Shown: positions 1 through 14,208, counted from the stretch's first letter. The stretch: 64,000 nt of DNA from Mermis nigrescens (GCA_036768485.1 JAVLUZ010000722.1:62001-126000), one strand, 5' to 3'. Notes: generated by a model from the letters alone, not told the origin. Numbers and translations: made by a program.

Positions 1-587
1 ATCAATTCGTTTGTCTGAAGAAGAATCGACTTGGGTGATCTTTTTTTTGATATAATCTATCACATGTGCTAACTTGAAATATTACTAACCTTGATTACAC
101 GCGAAAATCTGTAAAAATATTTTTTTAGAAAATTTTACGAAATTGTAAAACGCACTTGAAAATTTTGGACCGTCGAGGTCAACCCTCTGAGCTGTATTGA
201 ATAATGTGAGGCAAAAATCTGTAAAAAATGCGAAAAAATGCGCAAATAAATAATAAAGTAAATCACTCGATTGTGCAGATTGAATATTATAACGCGGGAA
301 GCGAGTTTAAAGAACAACATGGAAACGAGGGGAGAAAGATCCAAATGTGTAAAGCGAGGAATGCAACGTTAGTGTAAAGAATAAAAATATAACGTTAATC
401 TTATATAATTAATCTTTTATAATATAATTAATTAATATGTAATTAATTGTATAATTAATATAATTATATAATTAATCTTTTATAACATAATTAATTAATA
501 TGTAATTAATTATATAATTAATATAATTATATAATTAATCTTATATAATCTTATATAAGTAATTTATTTGTTATATAACGGTTTTAG
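1..587. other. CHDH intron: AT-rich with a ~62-bp tandem duplication
   Basis: No gene is seen. About 411-472 is repeated at 473-535 (units built of TTAATTAATATGTAATTAAT). The intron ends with the acceptor at 587. Confidence 0.7.
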
Positions 588-743
588 ATACTCATGCTTA
601 GTGGCATCGGCCATGAAGCGGTGTTACGCTCCACCGAAATTCCTATTCATCAGCATTTGCCGGGGGTAGGCGCCAATTTGCAGGATCATCTGGAAATGTA
701 CGTGCAGCAAAAGTGCAGCAAGCCGATCACCTTGTACGATAAG
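588..743 (+). CDS. CHDH: Choline dehydrogenase-like GMC oxidoreductase, internal exon (1st of 4 in window)
   Basis: The 52-codon exon opens in phase 0 after a ttttag acceptor with ILMLSGIG, the core of GMC oxidoreductase signature 2. It continues through [19 protein letters not shown], typical of choline dehydrogenase, and ends LYDK before a gtagaa donor. The family oxidises choline to betaine aldehyde with FAD, at the mitochondrial inner membrane in animals. The N-terminal FAD-binding part (GxGxxG and signature 1) is not in the window, so earlier exons must lie to the left. Both exon ends are in phase 0, and the next exon continues the same family alignment. Homology to CHDH/BetA is judged by eye from family knowledge. 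A closely related GMC dehydrogenase cannot be fully excluded. Confidence 0.9.
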
Positions 744-866
744 GTAGAAGTTTTCAAATTTTTAAAATTTTAAATTTTTAAAAAAATTTTTCCCGTATAG
801 TTTTTAATCTGCCATTTAATTGCGACGAAGGCCCTCATGATTACGGGACATTTTCTCCTCCCTCAA

Positions 867-1110
867 CCACACATGGGCGTAGCGGGGGGGCTGTACCCTC
901 CAGAAGTTGAAACCCCTCCCCAGATTACTGTAGACCCCCTCAATTCTATTTTTAGTAAAATTTTTGGCAATTTTACCCACGGTTTTTGTATTCGGCAAAG
1001 ATTTTTCTGGGCGTACAAAGGCTTTTCGGGACCGTCTCTGTACATGTACAAATGGACTCTTGTACAAAAAAACACTGATGCCCATTTAGGCCCCCGGATT
1101 TTTCTTGCTC
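867..1110. mobile_element. Mosaic of hAT-like MITE fragments
   Basis: A family A terminus (CACACATGGGCG) begins near 872. An internally deleted copy of the 'GTACAAAG' element follows (CACGG at 978, AACACTG ending 1077; compare the intact copy at 28131-28462). The open reading frames here are by-products of the repeat. Confidence 0.6.
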
Positions 1111-1189
1111 CCCACGTATATATGCCCTCAAGTCTGAATCTCAGGAATGCTCATCAAAAAAATCTCAAAAAAAAATTTGAAAAAAAATT

Positions 1190-1640
1190 TTAATTTTTAT
1201 ATTTACTGTAAAAAATTTAGAAAAAAATCAAATTTTTACATTTACTATAAAAAAATTTAAAATAAAATAAAAATTTTTATATTTACTTTAAAACATTTTA
1301 AAAAAATAAAATTTTTATATTTACCATGGAAAAATTTGAAAAATTAAATTTTTATATTCACTGTAAAAAATTTAGAAAAAAATCAAATTTTTACATTTAC
1401 TATAAAAAAATTTAAAATAAAATAAAAATTTTTATATTTACTTTAAAACATTTTAAAAAAATAAAATTTCTATATTTACTATGGAAAAAATTTGAAAAAA
1501 TTAAAATTTTACAATTTACTGTAAAAAAATTCAGAAAAAATTAAAATTTTACATTTACTATGAAAAAATTTTGAAAAAATTAAATTTCTATATTTACTTT
1601 GGAAAAATTTAAAAAAATAAAATTTTTATATTTACTATAT
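1190..1640. repeat. AT-rich higher-order tandem repeat in CHDH intron
   Basis: About a dozen imperfect copies of a ~40-bp unit (ATTTTTATATTTACTNTAAA) are present, with a higher-order period of about 155 bp (the ACTGTAAAAAATTTAG unit recurs at 1205 and 1360). It ends about 40 bp before exon 1680-1886. Confidence 0.75.
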
Positions 1641-1679
1641 TAATTAAATTATAAATTATTACATTTCTTCTTTTTTCAG

Positions 1680-1886
1680 TCCACTTGGCGGTATCCGCAC
1701 AAGATGGCCGGAGTTGGATTGCGATGGTTTTTGACCCGATCGGGTTTGGGCGCCACGAGTCATTTGGAATCGGGCGGTTTTGTTAGGACCGACGACGAAA
1801 ATGACCATCCAAATGTCCAGTTTCACTTTTTGCCCTCCATTGTGGTTGACCACGGACGGGCCACGCCCACTTGTCACGCTTATCAA
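1680..1886 (+). CDS. CHDH: Choline dehydrogenase-like GMC oxidoreductase, exon 2 in window
   Basis: There are 69 codons between a pyrimidine-rich acceptor (ttcttcttttttcag) and a CAA/gtaaat donor, phase 0 at both ends. The residues PHKMAGVGLRWF, GLGATSHLESGGFVR and HPNVQFHFLPSIVVDHGR follow the substrate-binding half of choline dehydrogenases in the right order, with AHLETGGF and FHFLPSxVxDHGR as the family equivalents. The exon ends ...AYQ and the following exon starts VHVGPMR, reproducing the family's uninterrupted AYQVHVGPMR. The upstream intron is 936 bp and consists largely of AT-rich tandem repeats. Confidence 0.92.
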
Positions 1887-2548
1887 GTAAATTGGGCTAG
1901 TATAACTTATTATATTTATTATAATATTTATTATTTTTATTTATTTTATATTATTTTATTTTTTTATTTATAATTATTAATTTAATGAATATAATTATTA
2001 ATATATAGTAGATGACAAATGTATATAATGAATTTAACAATTGATTCAATCAAATTATTTTTATATTTTTATTATTATTATTATTTCATTTGCCATTACC
2101 ATTTACGTTTACGTTTACCACTTGAAATTTCGGGAAAATTCAAGACTAAACAGCCAAATTTTCGGAAAAAAATTTCGCTGTTTAGTTTTAAATTTAGGTA
2201 AGTTTTTTGATTAGAGATTTAATGTTACGTATGTATTTGGTTTTCGATTTTAGCTTTTTAGTTCGAAATTTTCAATTTTTATTTTAGTTAACTTTCGAAT
2301 TTTTAATTATTTTAATCGAAGTCTAAATTTTCGGCAATTTTTGACGGTGCTTATAGTTTTCGCTCTAATTTACGACCTAAAAACCGTTAAATATTCGATC
2401 GAAGGTTGGAAAGCTAATATAAATGTGAATTTATGTAATATAAGAAATAATCGAGGATACGAATACAATATGAGAATAATATAAATAATAATAATAAACA
2501 ATAAATAGTACAAAGAGCAATAAGAAGCACGATTATAGTGTGAATATT

Positions 2549-2667
<119 letters not shown>

Positions 2668-3306
2668 ATGAGATGCACCGGGGCCGCCTTTTTGACCGGG
2701 GCCCGGGCCCGGCGCCGGGGCCGGTACCAGAGACTGGGACCAACCGGGGCCAACTAGTTTTGCTATATCCCAGATATACCATGTATAAATATGTATTAAG
2801 CAAAATGTTACTTATGCAAAACAGCGTCTGGGCAAGTCCATGGCATCCGTTCCACATGTATTTCCGAGTTCAATTAATCATCATAGCTTATATAGGCCAA
2901 ATTTTTTTCCTGCCATTTAAAAAATTTGGTCCAATTCATGTAACTTGCATCATTACCAGCCGATTGCTCATGTTTTAGATCAGACAAATTAGAATAGCTC
3001 AAACAAGGATAGAAATTTCGCGTGCATAATTTATTATGTTAATGTGTAGTGTCGTTTTCATGTTAATGTGTGTTCTTATAAGTGTTACGCCTTGTAGCAT
3101 ACTATTATTTCGCTTAAACGGCATCAGATTACATGAAACGATTTTAGACTTGCACGCATTTTTACTAATAAGTCCTTACAATCTAGCCAATGATATGCAC
3201 AGGCGATTATGCACGATTTACCCTCAAAATATCGCCAAAATCCGAACAAGAAACGTTGAGATAATTCTTAATAATAGGCTGAAATTTGCGTATTTTGGCC
3301 CGGCGC

Positions 3307-4180
<874 letters not shown>

Positions 4181-4191
4181 ATATATTATAT

Positions 4192-5633
<1,442 letters not shown>

Positions 5634-5647
5634 AATAGCTGCTATCA

Positions 5648-6255
5648 AAAATGCACAGCATGGGAATTCTGGGGGGTTCGGGTCAAAAAAATGGTGGATT
5701 CGCGTCAAAAACATCGTTTTTCAGTGATGGCAGAAAAAACCAAAAAATTTCGCGAAAAAATTGGGAATAATTTGAACACATCAAACTAAATGTAGTCAAA
5801 AAATGAATCTTATGGCGCGAAGCGAAATTTCAACACTTTTGAGGAAATAGATAAGAATTAAAAACGCTTAAAAAACAACTTTTCTACGAATTTTTTGCGA
5901 AATTTTTGGAAATTTTCGAAAAATCCCTAATTCTGGGGGTGATATTTTTGGTTCCCACCATATGTTAGCGGCACCCCAAAGTTTTGGAGGGTGCAAGCTT
6001 TTTTCAAAGGTAAAAAAATGGCCTTAAAATGGTAGTATGGCGAAAAACACAATTTTTCGACGTTTCTCATCGAGCACTATCCATTGGCATCAAAAGATTG
6101 CGAAAAAACAAAAATTTCAAAAATTAATTCTGGAGGGGTTGGTGTTTTGCTTTCTCGGGCGAGGGGGTGGATACCCCGAATCCCCCCACGCCCAGTTGTG
6201 GTCCTCTCCCCTTCCCTCGTAAAATCGTGTATAGTGAACCCCAGATCATGCATGG
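5648..6255. mobile_element. Family B element interrupted by a family A copy
   Basis: A GCACAGCATGGGAATTC start and an AGATCATGCATGG end are the family B termini. Family A sequence (about 5962-6205) lies inside. The block ends about 20 bp before CHDH exon 6277-6628. Confidence 0.65.
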
Positions 6256-6276
6256 TTTCCGTCATCCCCATTACAG

Positions 6277-6628
6277 GTTCACGTTGGTCCGATGCGTCCG
6301 ACGAGCCGCGGTTTCGTCAAAGTGACGTCGAGCGATCCGCGCGTTCCGCCGGCGATCAATTTTAACTATTTGCAAACCGATTTTGATCGACGCGAGATGC
6401 GCGACTGCGTTCGCGTCGCGCGACGCGTTTTCGCCCAGAAGGCGTTCGACGAATTTCGCGCCGGCGAGCTTTTGCCCGGCGAGGGATTTAGCGACGACGA
6501 CGACAAGCGGCTCGACGCGTTCGCCGCCGCGCACGCCGACTCGGCCTATCATCCGTCGTGCACGTGCAAAATGGGACCGCCGACGGACCGCGACGCCGTC
6601 GTCGATCCCAAAACGTTGTTGGTGTACG
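6277..6628 (+). CDS. CHDH: Choline dehydrogenase-like GMC oxidoreductase, exon 3 in window (active-site His)
   Basis: This 352-nt exon follows a ccattacag acceptor and begins VHVGPMRPTSRG. It ends within a Gly codon (G then gtaagg donor, phase 1). It carries the C-terminal GMC domain up to ADSAYHPSCTCKMG, whose His is the family's catalytic-base position, then AVVDPKTLLVYG. Codons are strongly GC3-rich (for example the GACGACGACGACAAGCGG run), unlike the flanking repeats. The 4.4-kb upstream intron is packed with (TA)n arrays and TIR elements, the last ending about 20 bp before the exon. An acidic SDDDDKRLDAF stretch replaces the usual SDKEIDAF and looks lineage-specific. Confidence 0.95.
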
Positions 6629-6664
6629 GTAAGGAGGGGCGATAGAGAAAAATATATTGAAAAT

Positions 6665-7637
6665 TAGGGATGGACCGGGTCCAAGTATCCGGACCCGGAT
6701 CTGGCACTATTCGACGATTTTTCTAGTTCCGGACCCGGATCCGGACCCGAAATTTTCGAAAGTAAAGATCCGGACCCGCCCAAATTTTCAAAAGTAAAGA
6801 TCCGGACCCGGACCCAAAATTTTCAAAAGTAAAGATCCGGACCCGGACCCAAAATTTTCAAAAGTAAAGATCCGGACCCGGACCCGAAATTTTCAAAAGT
6901 AAAGATCCGGACCGAAATTCAAAGTAAAGATCCAGACCCGAACCCGAACATTATGAATCTTTAGGAACCGAGTCAAATTGTTCTTGTTGATTAAACTGAG
7001 GACTAAGTATTCAATGCAATTGTATGATTCTTCCATAATAGGCAGTAAGAACAGCTGACAAGAATTGATTTAATAGAGCAGCATTAAAGTAGGGACAATA
7101 TGCACATTTAGCCTTCAATTCGTTTCATTATCTGGAAAAAAACAAAGTTGTTAAGTCATCGTAGTTTCACTTCATGGACCTTCATTTCTAGAAATGAACG
7201 CAACGAGATTAAGCGAGAGTAATACTACATATTTAAACTTTTATTTGTCAAACGAATCGGAAACAACAAAAACAGCGAAATAACGTTTCAATGAGCTATG
7301 AACATCATGTCAATCTATTTAATACGAGCCAATAGGATCAAAGCCGGCATAACCTTCTTTTGAACAAAATTATTCATTTTTTATTCATGATTTCTGATCA
7401 TGTTACCAGCCCGAAAACAATGAATATAATAATGTAATATAACAGCAGATATAAATAGATATTGCACAGTTTAGGGTACCTTTGGACCCAGATCCGGATC
7501 CGGTCGGGTCTAATGTCAAAGATCCGGACCCAGACTCGAAATTTTAGTTTGTTCACATCCGGCACCGGACCCGAAATTTTCAAAGACTAAGATCCGGACC
7601 ACGAAGTTTTAAAAATTTGGGATCCGGTCCGTCCCTG
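6665..7637. mobile_element. 973-bp hAT-like element with GGATCCGGACCCG repeat arrays
   Basis: The ends TAGGGATGGACCGG and CCGGTCCGTCCCTG are near-perfect inverses. Flanks are ttgaaaat and gtgagaat (6 of 8). Just inside the left end, a ~34-bp unit (GATCCGGACCCGGACCC + AAAATTTTCAAAAGTAAA) repeats about five times. Fewer inverse copies lie at the right end. A related degraded copy is at about 24466-24850. It lies in the last CHDH intron. Confidence 0.78.
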
Positions 7638-8056
7638 GTGAGAATGAAATTAAATTTGAACATTCAACAATCCTTACGCTTTGTTTAGGATTGCTCCTCG
7701 TATGTTATAACAGACAATCGTCGTATATTCCAACATAGCTATAACGTGTGACGGTATCCTATTTTATAACATGGGCCCGGGCCCTGCGATCCTTAGCAAA
7801 GTTTAAGGATTGTTAAGTATTCGAAGTTCTTGGTAGATTTTTTGTACCAAAATTTTTAACTTAAGACGAGTGCGTGCTAAAATTTGTACCGTTTTTTAGG
7901 GGGAGTGCGGTCTTCTATTTTGGTCGGAAATATTAAATAGTACTTGTTAGCTTAATGCCGCAAAAATGTAAGTTTTTGACAAGAAGCCGGGGTGGTTGAT
8001 GGAATAGCCAGGGCATAACATGATGGGTCCCTCTATTTTATGTTGACTGTCCCCAT

Positions 8057-8289
8057 CAGACCTGGGCGTGGGGGAGGCTTCGGGAGTATGCACCCCCGAG
8101 AAAGCAAAATACCCCCCAGCATTCAATTTTTGAAATTTTTTTCCGCAATTTTTTGATGCCGATGGATAGTGCTCGTTGAGAAACGTTGAAAAATGATTTT
8201 TTTTCGCCATACCACCATTTGAAGGCTATTTTTTGACCTTTGAAAGATATTCACTCCCCCAGAATTTTGGTACCGTACACCTACGTATG
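8057..8289 (-). mobile_element. Family A hAT MITE, perfect 8-bp TSD
   Basis: Ends CAGACCTGGGC and CACCTACGTATG; gtccccat on both sides (8049-8056 and 8290-8297). The interior carries the family's conserved core (inverse of CGAGCACTATCCATTGGCAT). Confidence 0.88.
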
Positions 8290-8394
8290 GTCCCCATCCC
8301 CGAAACTCTTTGTATTTATCCTCAACCCTTGGGCAAATACTTATCTTTTTTCGATTTATTTTTTTCAATTTTTTTGTAGTTCTAGAACCAAAAT

Positions 8395-8610
8395 TGGGTA
8401 ATTATGTATATCTACCAGAAATTTTGACTTTTGGGCGCGTACGAATACGCACACGGTGGGCTTAGGGGGTCTTTCTCCCGAGAACCTGGTAGACCCCCAA
8501 AAATCGATAAAGCCCCAGAATTGAAATTTCGCATGCCTTTTTGGAATTTTTGCCAATTTTACATTAACCAGACCCCCAGAATTTGATCGCTGCCCATGCA
8601 TGCGAATTCG
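8395..8610. mobile_element. G/C-run TIR element fragment
   Basis: A recurrent non-coding unit with a CGCTGCCCATGCATG-type end. Relatives are near 16220-16350, 16965-17130 and 18660-18785. Boundaries are approximate. Confidence 0.4.
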
Positions 8611-8851
8611 GCAGTGAAGCAACGAATAAGAGACGGCCTTACGTAAGTATGTACTTTTGCATAAATGATAATAAATTATCAAATAAGTAAAGTATTAGAT
8701 AAAAAACGCTTATATATAAAAATATATCAAAATAAAATATAAGTAAAAAAACATAAATAAAAATACGACATAAATTATAAAAATGGAATTATTTAGAAAA
8801 ATGTTCAAATTTTTTTCATTTAATTTTTTAAAATGTTTTTTTTTAATTCAG

Positions 8852-9057
8852 GGACGGATAACTTACGCATCGTCGACGCATCCATCATGCCCAGCGTAGT
8901 GAGCGGTAATCTTAACGGCCCGGTGGTGATGATGGCCGAAAAAGCGGCCGACCTCATCGAAGGCAAGGAGCCGCTTCGACCTTTGACCGAGGTTCCGGTT
9001 TATTCTCACATCAAAGAGCCGCCGACTCGGCGTAACGTTTCGGCCAGGCAAGCTTAG
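8852..9057 (+). CDS. CHDH: Choline dehydrogenase-like GMC oxidoreductase, terminal exon
   Basis: The exon follows a tttttaattcag acceptor and completes the split Gly codon. It reads [19 protein letters not shown], then [19 protein letters not shown], and stops at TAG (9055-9057) after a tail ending RRNVSARQA. The SGNLN Asn pairs with the exon-3 His in the GMC active site. The C-terminus has about the length seen in animal CHDH. The four exons give roughly 306 residues, about half of a ~590-residue CHDH. No clean AATAAA was seen just downstream. The upstream intron contains a 973-bp TIR element and a family A insertion. Confidence 0.95.
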
Positions 9058-9240
9058 TGTCAACGAAATATTCTAATCATTTGCGTTCGTTATTGTCGCT
9101 ATGCGGCGTTTTTTTGCCAAAAATTTTGGCCCATATTCGCCCTATGGTATAATTTTTATTATTGCGCAGTATCTGCGCCATTAAGAACCTCTCTTTTGAA
9201 TCGCACTTTTAGGTCGTCGATTTTTTCCGCCGGTTCTATC

Positions 9241-9462
9241 CATACGGGGGGGGGTATGCACCCCTCCAGACACCAAAATACTCCCCCCCAGAATTCAATT
9301 TTTGAAATTTTTTTGTTTTTTTTTCGCAATTTTTTGATGCTAATGGATAGTGCTCGATGAGAAACGTTGAAAATGGTGTTTTTTGGCCTTACCACCATTT
9401 TTGAGGCCATTTTTTGACCTTGCAGCCCCCTCCCCCTAGAATTTTGGTGCCGCCCAGCTATG
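9241..9462 (-). mobile_element. Family A hAT MITE (first of a tandem pair)
   Basis: CATACGG... to ...GCCCAGCTATG; flanks gttctatc and attctatc (7 of 8). Confidence 0.8.
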
Positions 9463-9470
9463 ATTCTATC

Positions 9471-9675
9471 CACACATGGGCGTGGGGGGGTTTGGGGGTA
9501 TGTCATCCCCCAGGAAATTTTTTTTTGCTTTTTTGGCAATTTTTTGATGCCATTGGATAGAGCTTGATGAGAAACGTCGAAAAATGGTGTTTTTTTCGCC
9601 ATACCACCATTTTTAAGGCCATTTTTGACCTTTAAAAATTTTTTCACCCCCAGAATTTTGGTGCTGCCCACCTCC
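9471..9675 (-). mobile_element. Family A hAT MITE (second of a tandem pair)
   Basis: Starts CACACATGGGC directly after the right duplication of the preceding copy. The right end is degraded (GCCCACCTCCC). Confidence 0.7.
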
Positions 9676-9817
9676 CGTTCTCCGATGAATTATCCATTTT
9701 TTGAGCATACTGATTGTACGGAGATCGTTTTGGGATTCCGGATCAATACTAACATTTAAAATTAAATTGACGATTAATTGTGTCCTCTTTGTCGAACTTA
9801 TATTGATTTGCTCTCGC

Positions 9818-10668
9818 GCATTTAAGGGGGCGGAGCATAGGTGGGCGGCACCGAATTCCGGGGGGTGCAAAATTTTTCAAAGGTCAAAAAATGGCCTTAA
9901 AAATGGTGGTATGGCGAAAAAAGCCGCCATTTTTCAACGTTTCTCGTCGAGCATTATCCATTGGCATCAAAAATTGCAAAAAACGAAAAATTTCAAAAAA
10001 ATTGGATGGGGGGTGGTTTGGTTCCTCGTGGGGGGGGGGTAGTTCGATTTCTTCGGGGGAGGGGTGCGCAAATTCGCCGGGGCCCCCCTCACCCCGCCCG
10101 GAGTGTTGGGCGGAGACAGAAGATATTTCGCGGGACAAAGAAAGGATTTATAATTTGGAATGATTTCTGGCCATCGGTGATAATAATTCGTTAAATTTTT
10201 CCGGCGCTTTGCGCCGAATAATAAACCATACTAATGAAATTTATGAAGCCATTTTTGTTCATGCAATATAATTTAAAAACAATTTCAAATGCAGAAACAG
10301 CTATTTCAGCATAGATTTATTCTATTTTCAAGCGTAACTTTTTAAAATTTTCGACGTTCAGCGTCAAATGCTGCAAATACAGCAGATGAAGCGGTAGATC
10401 AAGCGTAAATCAAACTTTTCGCCTAAATTTCCGAAATTTTCCTGCGCTTTTCGCCGGATTTACGCTAATATCAAAGAAATTTAACGATTTTTTGCTGCAA
10501 AATTGCCGAAATTTTCAGGAAAAAATGCTGCATTTTAAGTGATTTAAATAGAAGTAATCAACGTAAAATGCCGAAATAACGTTATTTAATTCTCGGACCT
10601 ATTTTTGACTGTTTAAGGAAAAGTTCGTGTACCTCCTCTCCCCCAGGAAAATTATAGATCGGCCACTG
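9818..10668. mobile_element. hAT-like element of the 'CAGTGGCGG' family, interrupted
   Basis: The right end GGCCACTG and interior match the 23340-23932 element. The left end is eroded. Flanks gctctcgc and actctcgc (7 of 8) define it. It contains the 9836-10107 insertion. Confidence 0.75.
9836..10107 (+). mobile_element. Family A hAT MITE nested in 9818-10668
   Basis: Starts CATAGGTGGGC and ends GCCCGGAGTGTT. Perfect gggcggag duplication at 9828-9835 and 10108-10115. Confidence 0.88.
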
Positions 10669-10990
10669 ACTCTCGCTCGTTTTATTCTTATCGTTGCGCG
10701 TGAGAACTAATTAGAATAGGCTACAATTAGGAGGATGATTGTTATATTCGAATGATTGTTATCGATTTGTGCATTCTGTTCCGCCTCGTTGTTCCGTTTT
10801 GTGGTTTTTTGCATTTCTTCGAGTAAATATGGTTCTATTTTGAATGAAGAGCTGTAGGCGTACATACAAGAACTGATTTCTCTGACAACTGCTTTTTGTT
10901 GGATTTACAAATGTAGGCAGCACAAAAATCCTAATGTGCGAGAATTTCAATGGTAAATAGGAGCAAATGGCGCTTTCTTCGTCGTATTGA

Positions 10991-11195
10991 GATCAGAAGT
11001 GGGCGTGCGGGGAAGGGGTATGCATGCACCCATCATTCTAGAGGCCGAATATCTCCCTCGGAATTCAGTTTTTGAAATTTCTTGTCGTTTTTTTTGCAAT
11101 TTTTTATTTCAAAACGGTATTTTTTCGTCATACCTCCATTTTTTTCAACTTTGAAAAACCTTGCACCCCCAGAATTTTGGTGCCGTCACCTATGA
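10991..11195 (-). mobile_element. Family A MITE, degraded
   Basis: CAGAAGTGGGCG start and CACCTATG end with a shortened core; no clear duplication. Confidence 0.55.
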
Positions 11196-11285
11196 GATCT
11201 AATGTAGAGAAATTGCGACAAAACGTAAAATTTTGTCCTTCGAGCATGTGCGTTCGTTGTAAACTGCTTCATCAAACGGGCTTAA

Positions 11286-12479
11286 AGCCCGGCTCAGAAG
11301 TAAAAGTCGGCGATATCGCCGATTTTTGTCGGCGATATCGCCAATTTTACCGATTCAGTCGGGAAAGTCGTCGATATCGCTGACAAAAATCGGGAAAGTC
11401 GGCGATATCGCCGGCTGAAAATCGGAAAAATTGTAAGAATCGGGGATATCGCCGACTAAAATCGGGAAAGTCGGCAATAGGTACATACATAATTTCTGAC
11501 GCGTACTCTCTGTTCTTAGCCCAAAAAGGGACTTCAGAAAAAAATTTTGCTTTCACACCCCCTCCAGAAATTTTTTACTGTGCATGTCTGCAGCCAAGTC
11601 TAGAAATTTTCTGGAAAAAATAGGGCAGAAATAAGGACAAAAAGTGATAAAAATCGCAATTTTTTCACAAGTGTCTGAATTCTGTTCTTTATCATGAACT
11701 GTGGTAGAATTGGCGCTAATTTGACTTTTCTATCACTTTTTCAGTCGTTTTTGGCCCTAAAAACCGAAAAAATTTCGACCTTATGGTACCGGCTGACCCC
11801 CCAGACTGACCATGCTGTGCATGTATGGTCTGGAGGCTCTGAGCCACACGTGGGCGTGGGGGGTTTGAGTATATGCACCCCCCAGAGGCAAAATACACAA
11901 CATGAAAACCAGAATACCTCCCAGAAAGCGATTTTTGAATTTGTTTAGCATTTTTTCGCGAATTTTTTTGATGCCAATGGATAGCGCTCGATGAGAAATA
12001 TCGAAAAATGGTGCTTTTTCGCCCAACCACCATTCTTAAGACCATTTTTTGACCTTTTAAAAATTTTTACACTCCTAGAATTTTTGTGCTGCCCACGTAT
12101 GCTCTGGGCCCACAGAATCTGAAAGTCCCCTAAAAATCAATCGACCTCGGAATTCAATGTTTAATGCGATTTTTGACATTTTGGCCCCATTGGTCTTAGA
12201 GGTACGTGCATATGTACAGTACAAACAGTAATAGCACAAAGTGTCAAGATGTATGAAAAGTCATGTTGAGTATCTCAGCTAATTAAAATTCGTGACGTAA
12301 GATGGAAAGCAGTATAGTTTTTCCGTACTAGCAGCTAAAAGTACGCAATATGTGTTGGAATCAATAGGATTTGTTACTATGTAGTCAGGCACCTAGATTG
12401 GTAATCGGGAAAATCGGGGCACTTCTGAACCGGGAAAAAGTGTCGGCCATATCGCCGATTTTTACTTCTGAACCGGGCT
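11286..12479. mobile_element. 1194-bp PIF/Harbinger-like element with GGCGATATCGCC arrays
   Basis: The ends AGCCCGGCTCAGAAGTAAAA and its inverse (TTTTTACTTCTGAACCGGGCT) are flanked by TAA on both sides, as in PIF/Harbinger elements. The left subterminal 190 bp contains repeated GTCGGCGATATCGCCGA palindromes. One degraded copy is near the right end. Family A is inserted at 11845-12101. No transposase is seen, so it is non-autonomous. Confidence 0.75.
11845..12101 (-). mobile_element. Family A hAT MITE nested in a Harbinger-like element
   Basis: CACACGTGGGC to GCCCACGTATG; flanks ctctgagc and ctctgggc (7 of 8). The left TIR contains a CACGTG E-box. Confidence 0.86.
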
Positions 12480-12650
12480 TAAGATCTTGAAAATTGCGAT
12501 TCATGCACAACGCTCCTTGAAATACCCACGCTATAGTTAATTGCACAAACTTTTTCAGAGTGAGATGATGCTATGCTACCTTCGGAGTTGTTATTCATTT
12601 AAATAAAGCTAAATACACAGTTGAAGAAAAAACTGGGTGTGGGGGTTTAT

Positions 12651-14208
12651 ACAACCATACGTGGGCAGCAAGAAAATTCTGGGGGAGTGCTAGATTTTTC
12701 AAAGGTCAAAAAACGGCCTTAAAAATGGTGGTATAGGGAAAAAACATGAATTTCCGACGTTTATTATCGAGCACTATTCATTGGCATCAAAAACTTGCGA
12801 AAAAAACAAAAAAAAGTTTTAAAAATTGAATTCCACCCACGCTCAGGTGTGGTATACACCATACGTGAACCAAAGCAAGAAACTTGTGGGGTCAAAGAAT
12901 CGATCGAACGGATTGATCATTATGTTTGTCATTTTTCGCTATTTGTAAGAGAGTGATAACCATACGTGGGCAGCAAGAAAATTCTGGGGGGTGCAAGATT
13001 TTTTTGAAGGTCAAAAAATGGCCTTAAAAATGGTGGTATGGCGATAAAAACACCATTTTTCGACGTTTCTCATCGAGCACTGTCCATTGGCATCAAAAAA
13101 TTGCGAATAAAACGAAAAATTTTCAAAAACTGAATTCTGGGGGGGTATTTTTGATTTCTGGGGGGGGGTATTTTGGCTTCTGGAGTATTACCCCCCAAAC
13201 CCCCAACCCCCCACGCCCGGAGTGTTGGTATACACCATACATGGACAGCAAGAAACTTGTGGGGTCAAAGAATCGTCGACGGATTGATCATTATGTTTGT
13301 CATTTTTCGCTATTTGTAAGAAGTGATAACCATACGTGGGCAGCAAGAAAATTCTGAGGGGGTGCAAGATTTTTCAAAGGTGAAAAAATGGCCTTAAAAA
13401 TGGTGGTATGGCAATAAAAACACCATTTTTCGACGTTTCTCATCAAGCACTATAAATTGGCATCAAAAAATTGCGAAAAAAACGAAAAAAATTTTCAAAA
13501 ATTGAATTCTGGGGGGGTCTTTTGATTTCTGGGGGGGTCTTTTGTTTTCTGGGGGGGGTCCAGACCCCCCACACGCCCATGTGTGGCTGCCAGTGCCACC
13601 ATACGTGGGCAGCACCAAAATTCTGGGGTGCAAGATTTTTGAAGGTCTAAAAAATGGTGGTATGGCGAAAGACACCATTTTTCAACGTTTCCCATCGACA
13701 ACTATCCATTGGCATCAAAAAAATGCGAAAAAAACAAAAAAACAAAGGTTGAATTCTCGGAGGAGTATTTTGGTCTCTGGGGGGGAACGTTAATCGGCTT
13801 TCTGGGAGGCTTCATACCCCCCACGCCCAGGTGTGGCTGCCATTATAAAAGGGAGTGGGGGAATGGGGATACCTACTCACTTAAATTGAATTTTTTGGTC
13901 AATTTTCGCCACAATTTCGCCTCATCAGACCCACCTGAATTTCGTTGCCGCCCTGCGTGGCCACGTGGGCAGCAAGAAAATTCTGGGGGGGGGGTGCAAG
14001 ATTTTTGAAGGTCAAAAAATGGCCTTAAAAATGGTGGTATGGCGATAAAAACACCATTTTTCGACGTTTCTCATCAAGCACTATCCATTGGCGTCAAAAA
14101 ATTGCGAAAAAACACGAAAAAAAATTTCAAAAATTGAATTCTGGGGGGGTATTTTGTTTCTGGAGGGTGCATACCCCCCAAACCCCCCACGCCCAGGTGT
14201 GGCTATCA
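12651..14208 (+). mobile_element. Head-to-tail cluster of five family A copies
   Basis: Copies start at about 12651, 12959, 13331, 13597 and 13969, each with CATACGTGGGCAGCA (the last CCACGTGGGC). Each ends with GCCCAGGTGTG-like or CGGAGTGTTG sequence. Spacer segments (around 12860-12958 and 13230-13330) are themselves near-identical, so part of the cluster arose by duplication rather than separate insertions. Confidence 0.75.

Noticed and set aside
6271..6552. Minus-strand ORF opposite CHDH exon 3
   Set aside because: Shadow of GC-rich coding sequence.
9159..10194. Many 60-170-codon ORFs with IHWHQK or HRALSIGIKK peptides recurring throughout the window
   Set aside because: They are frames of the family A MITE core and recur in every copy and frame. 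No protein family is implied.
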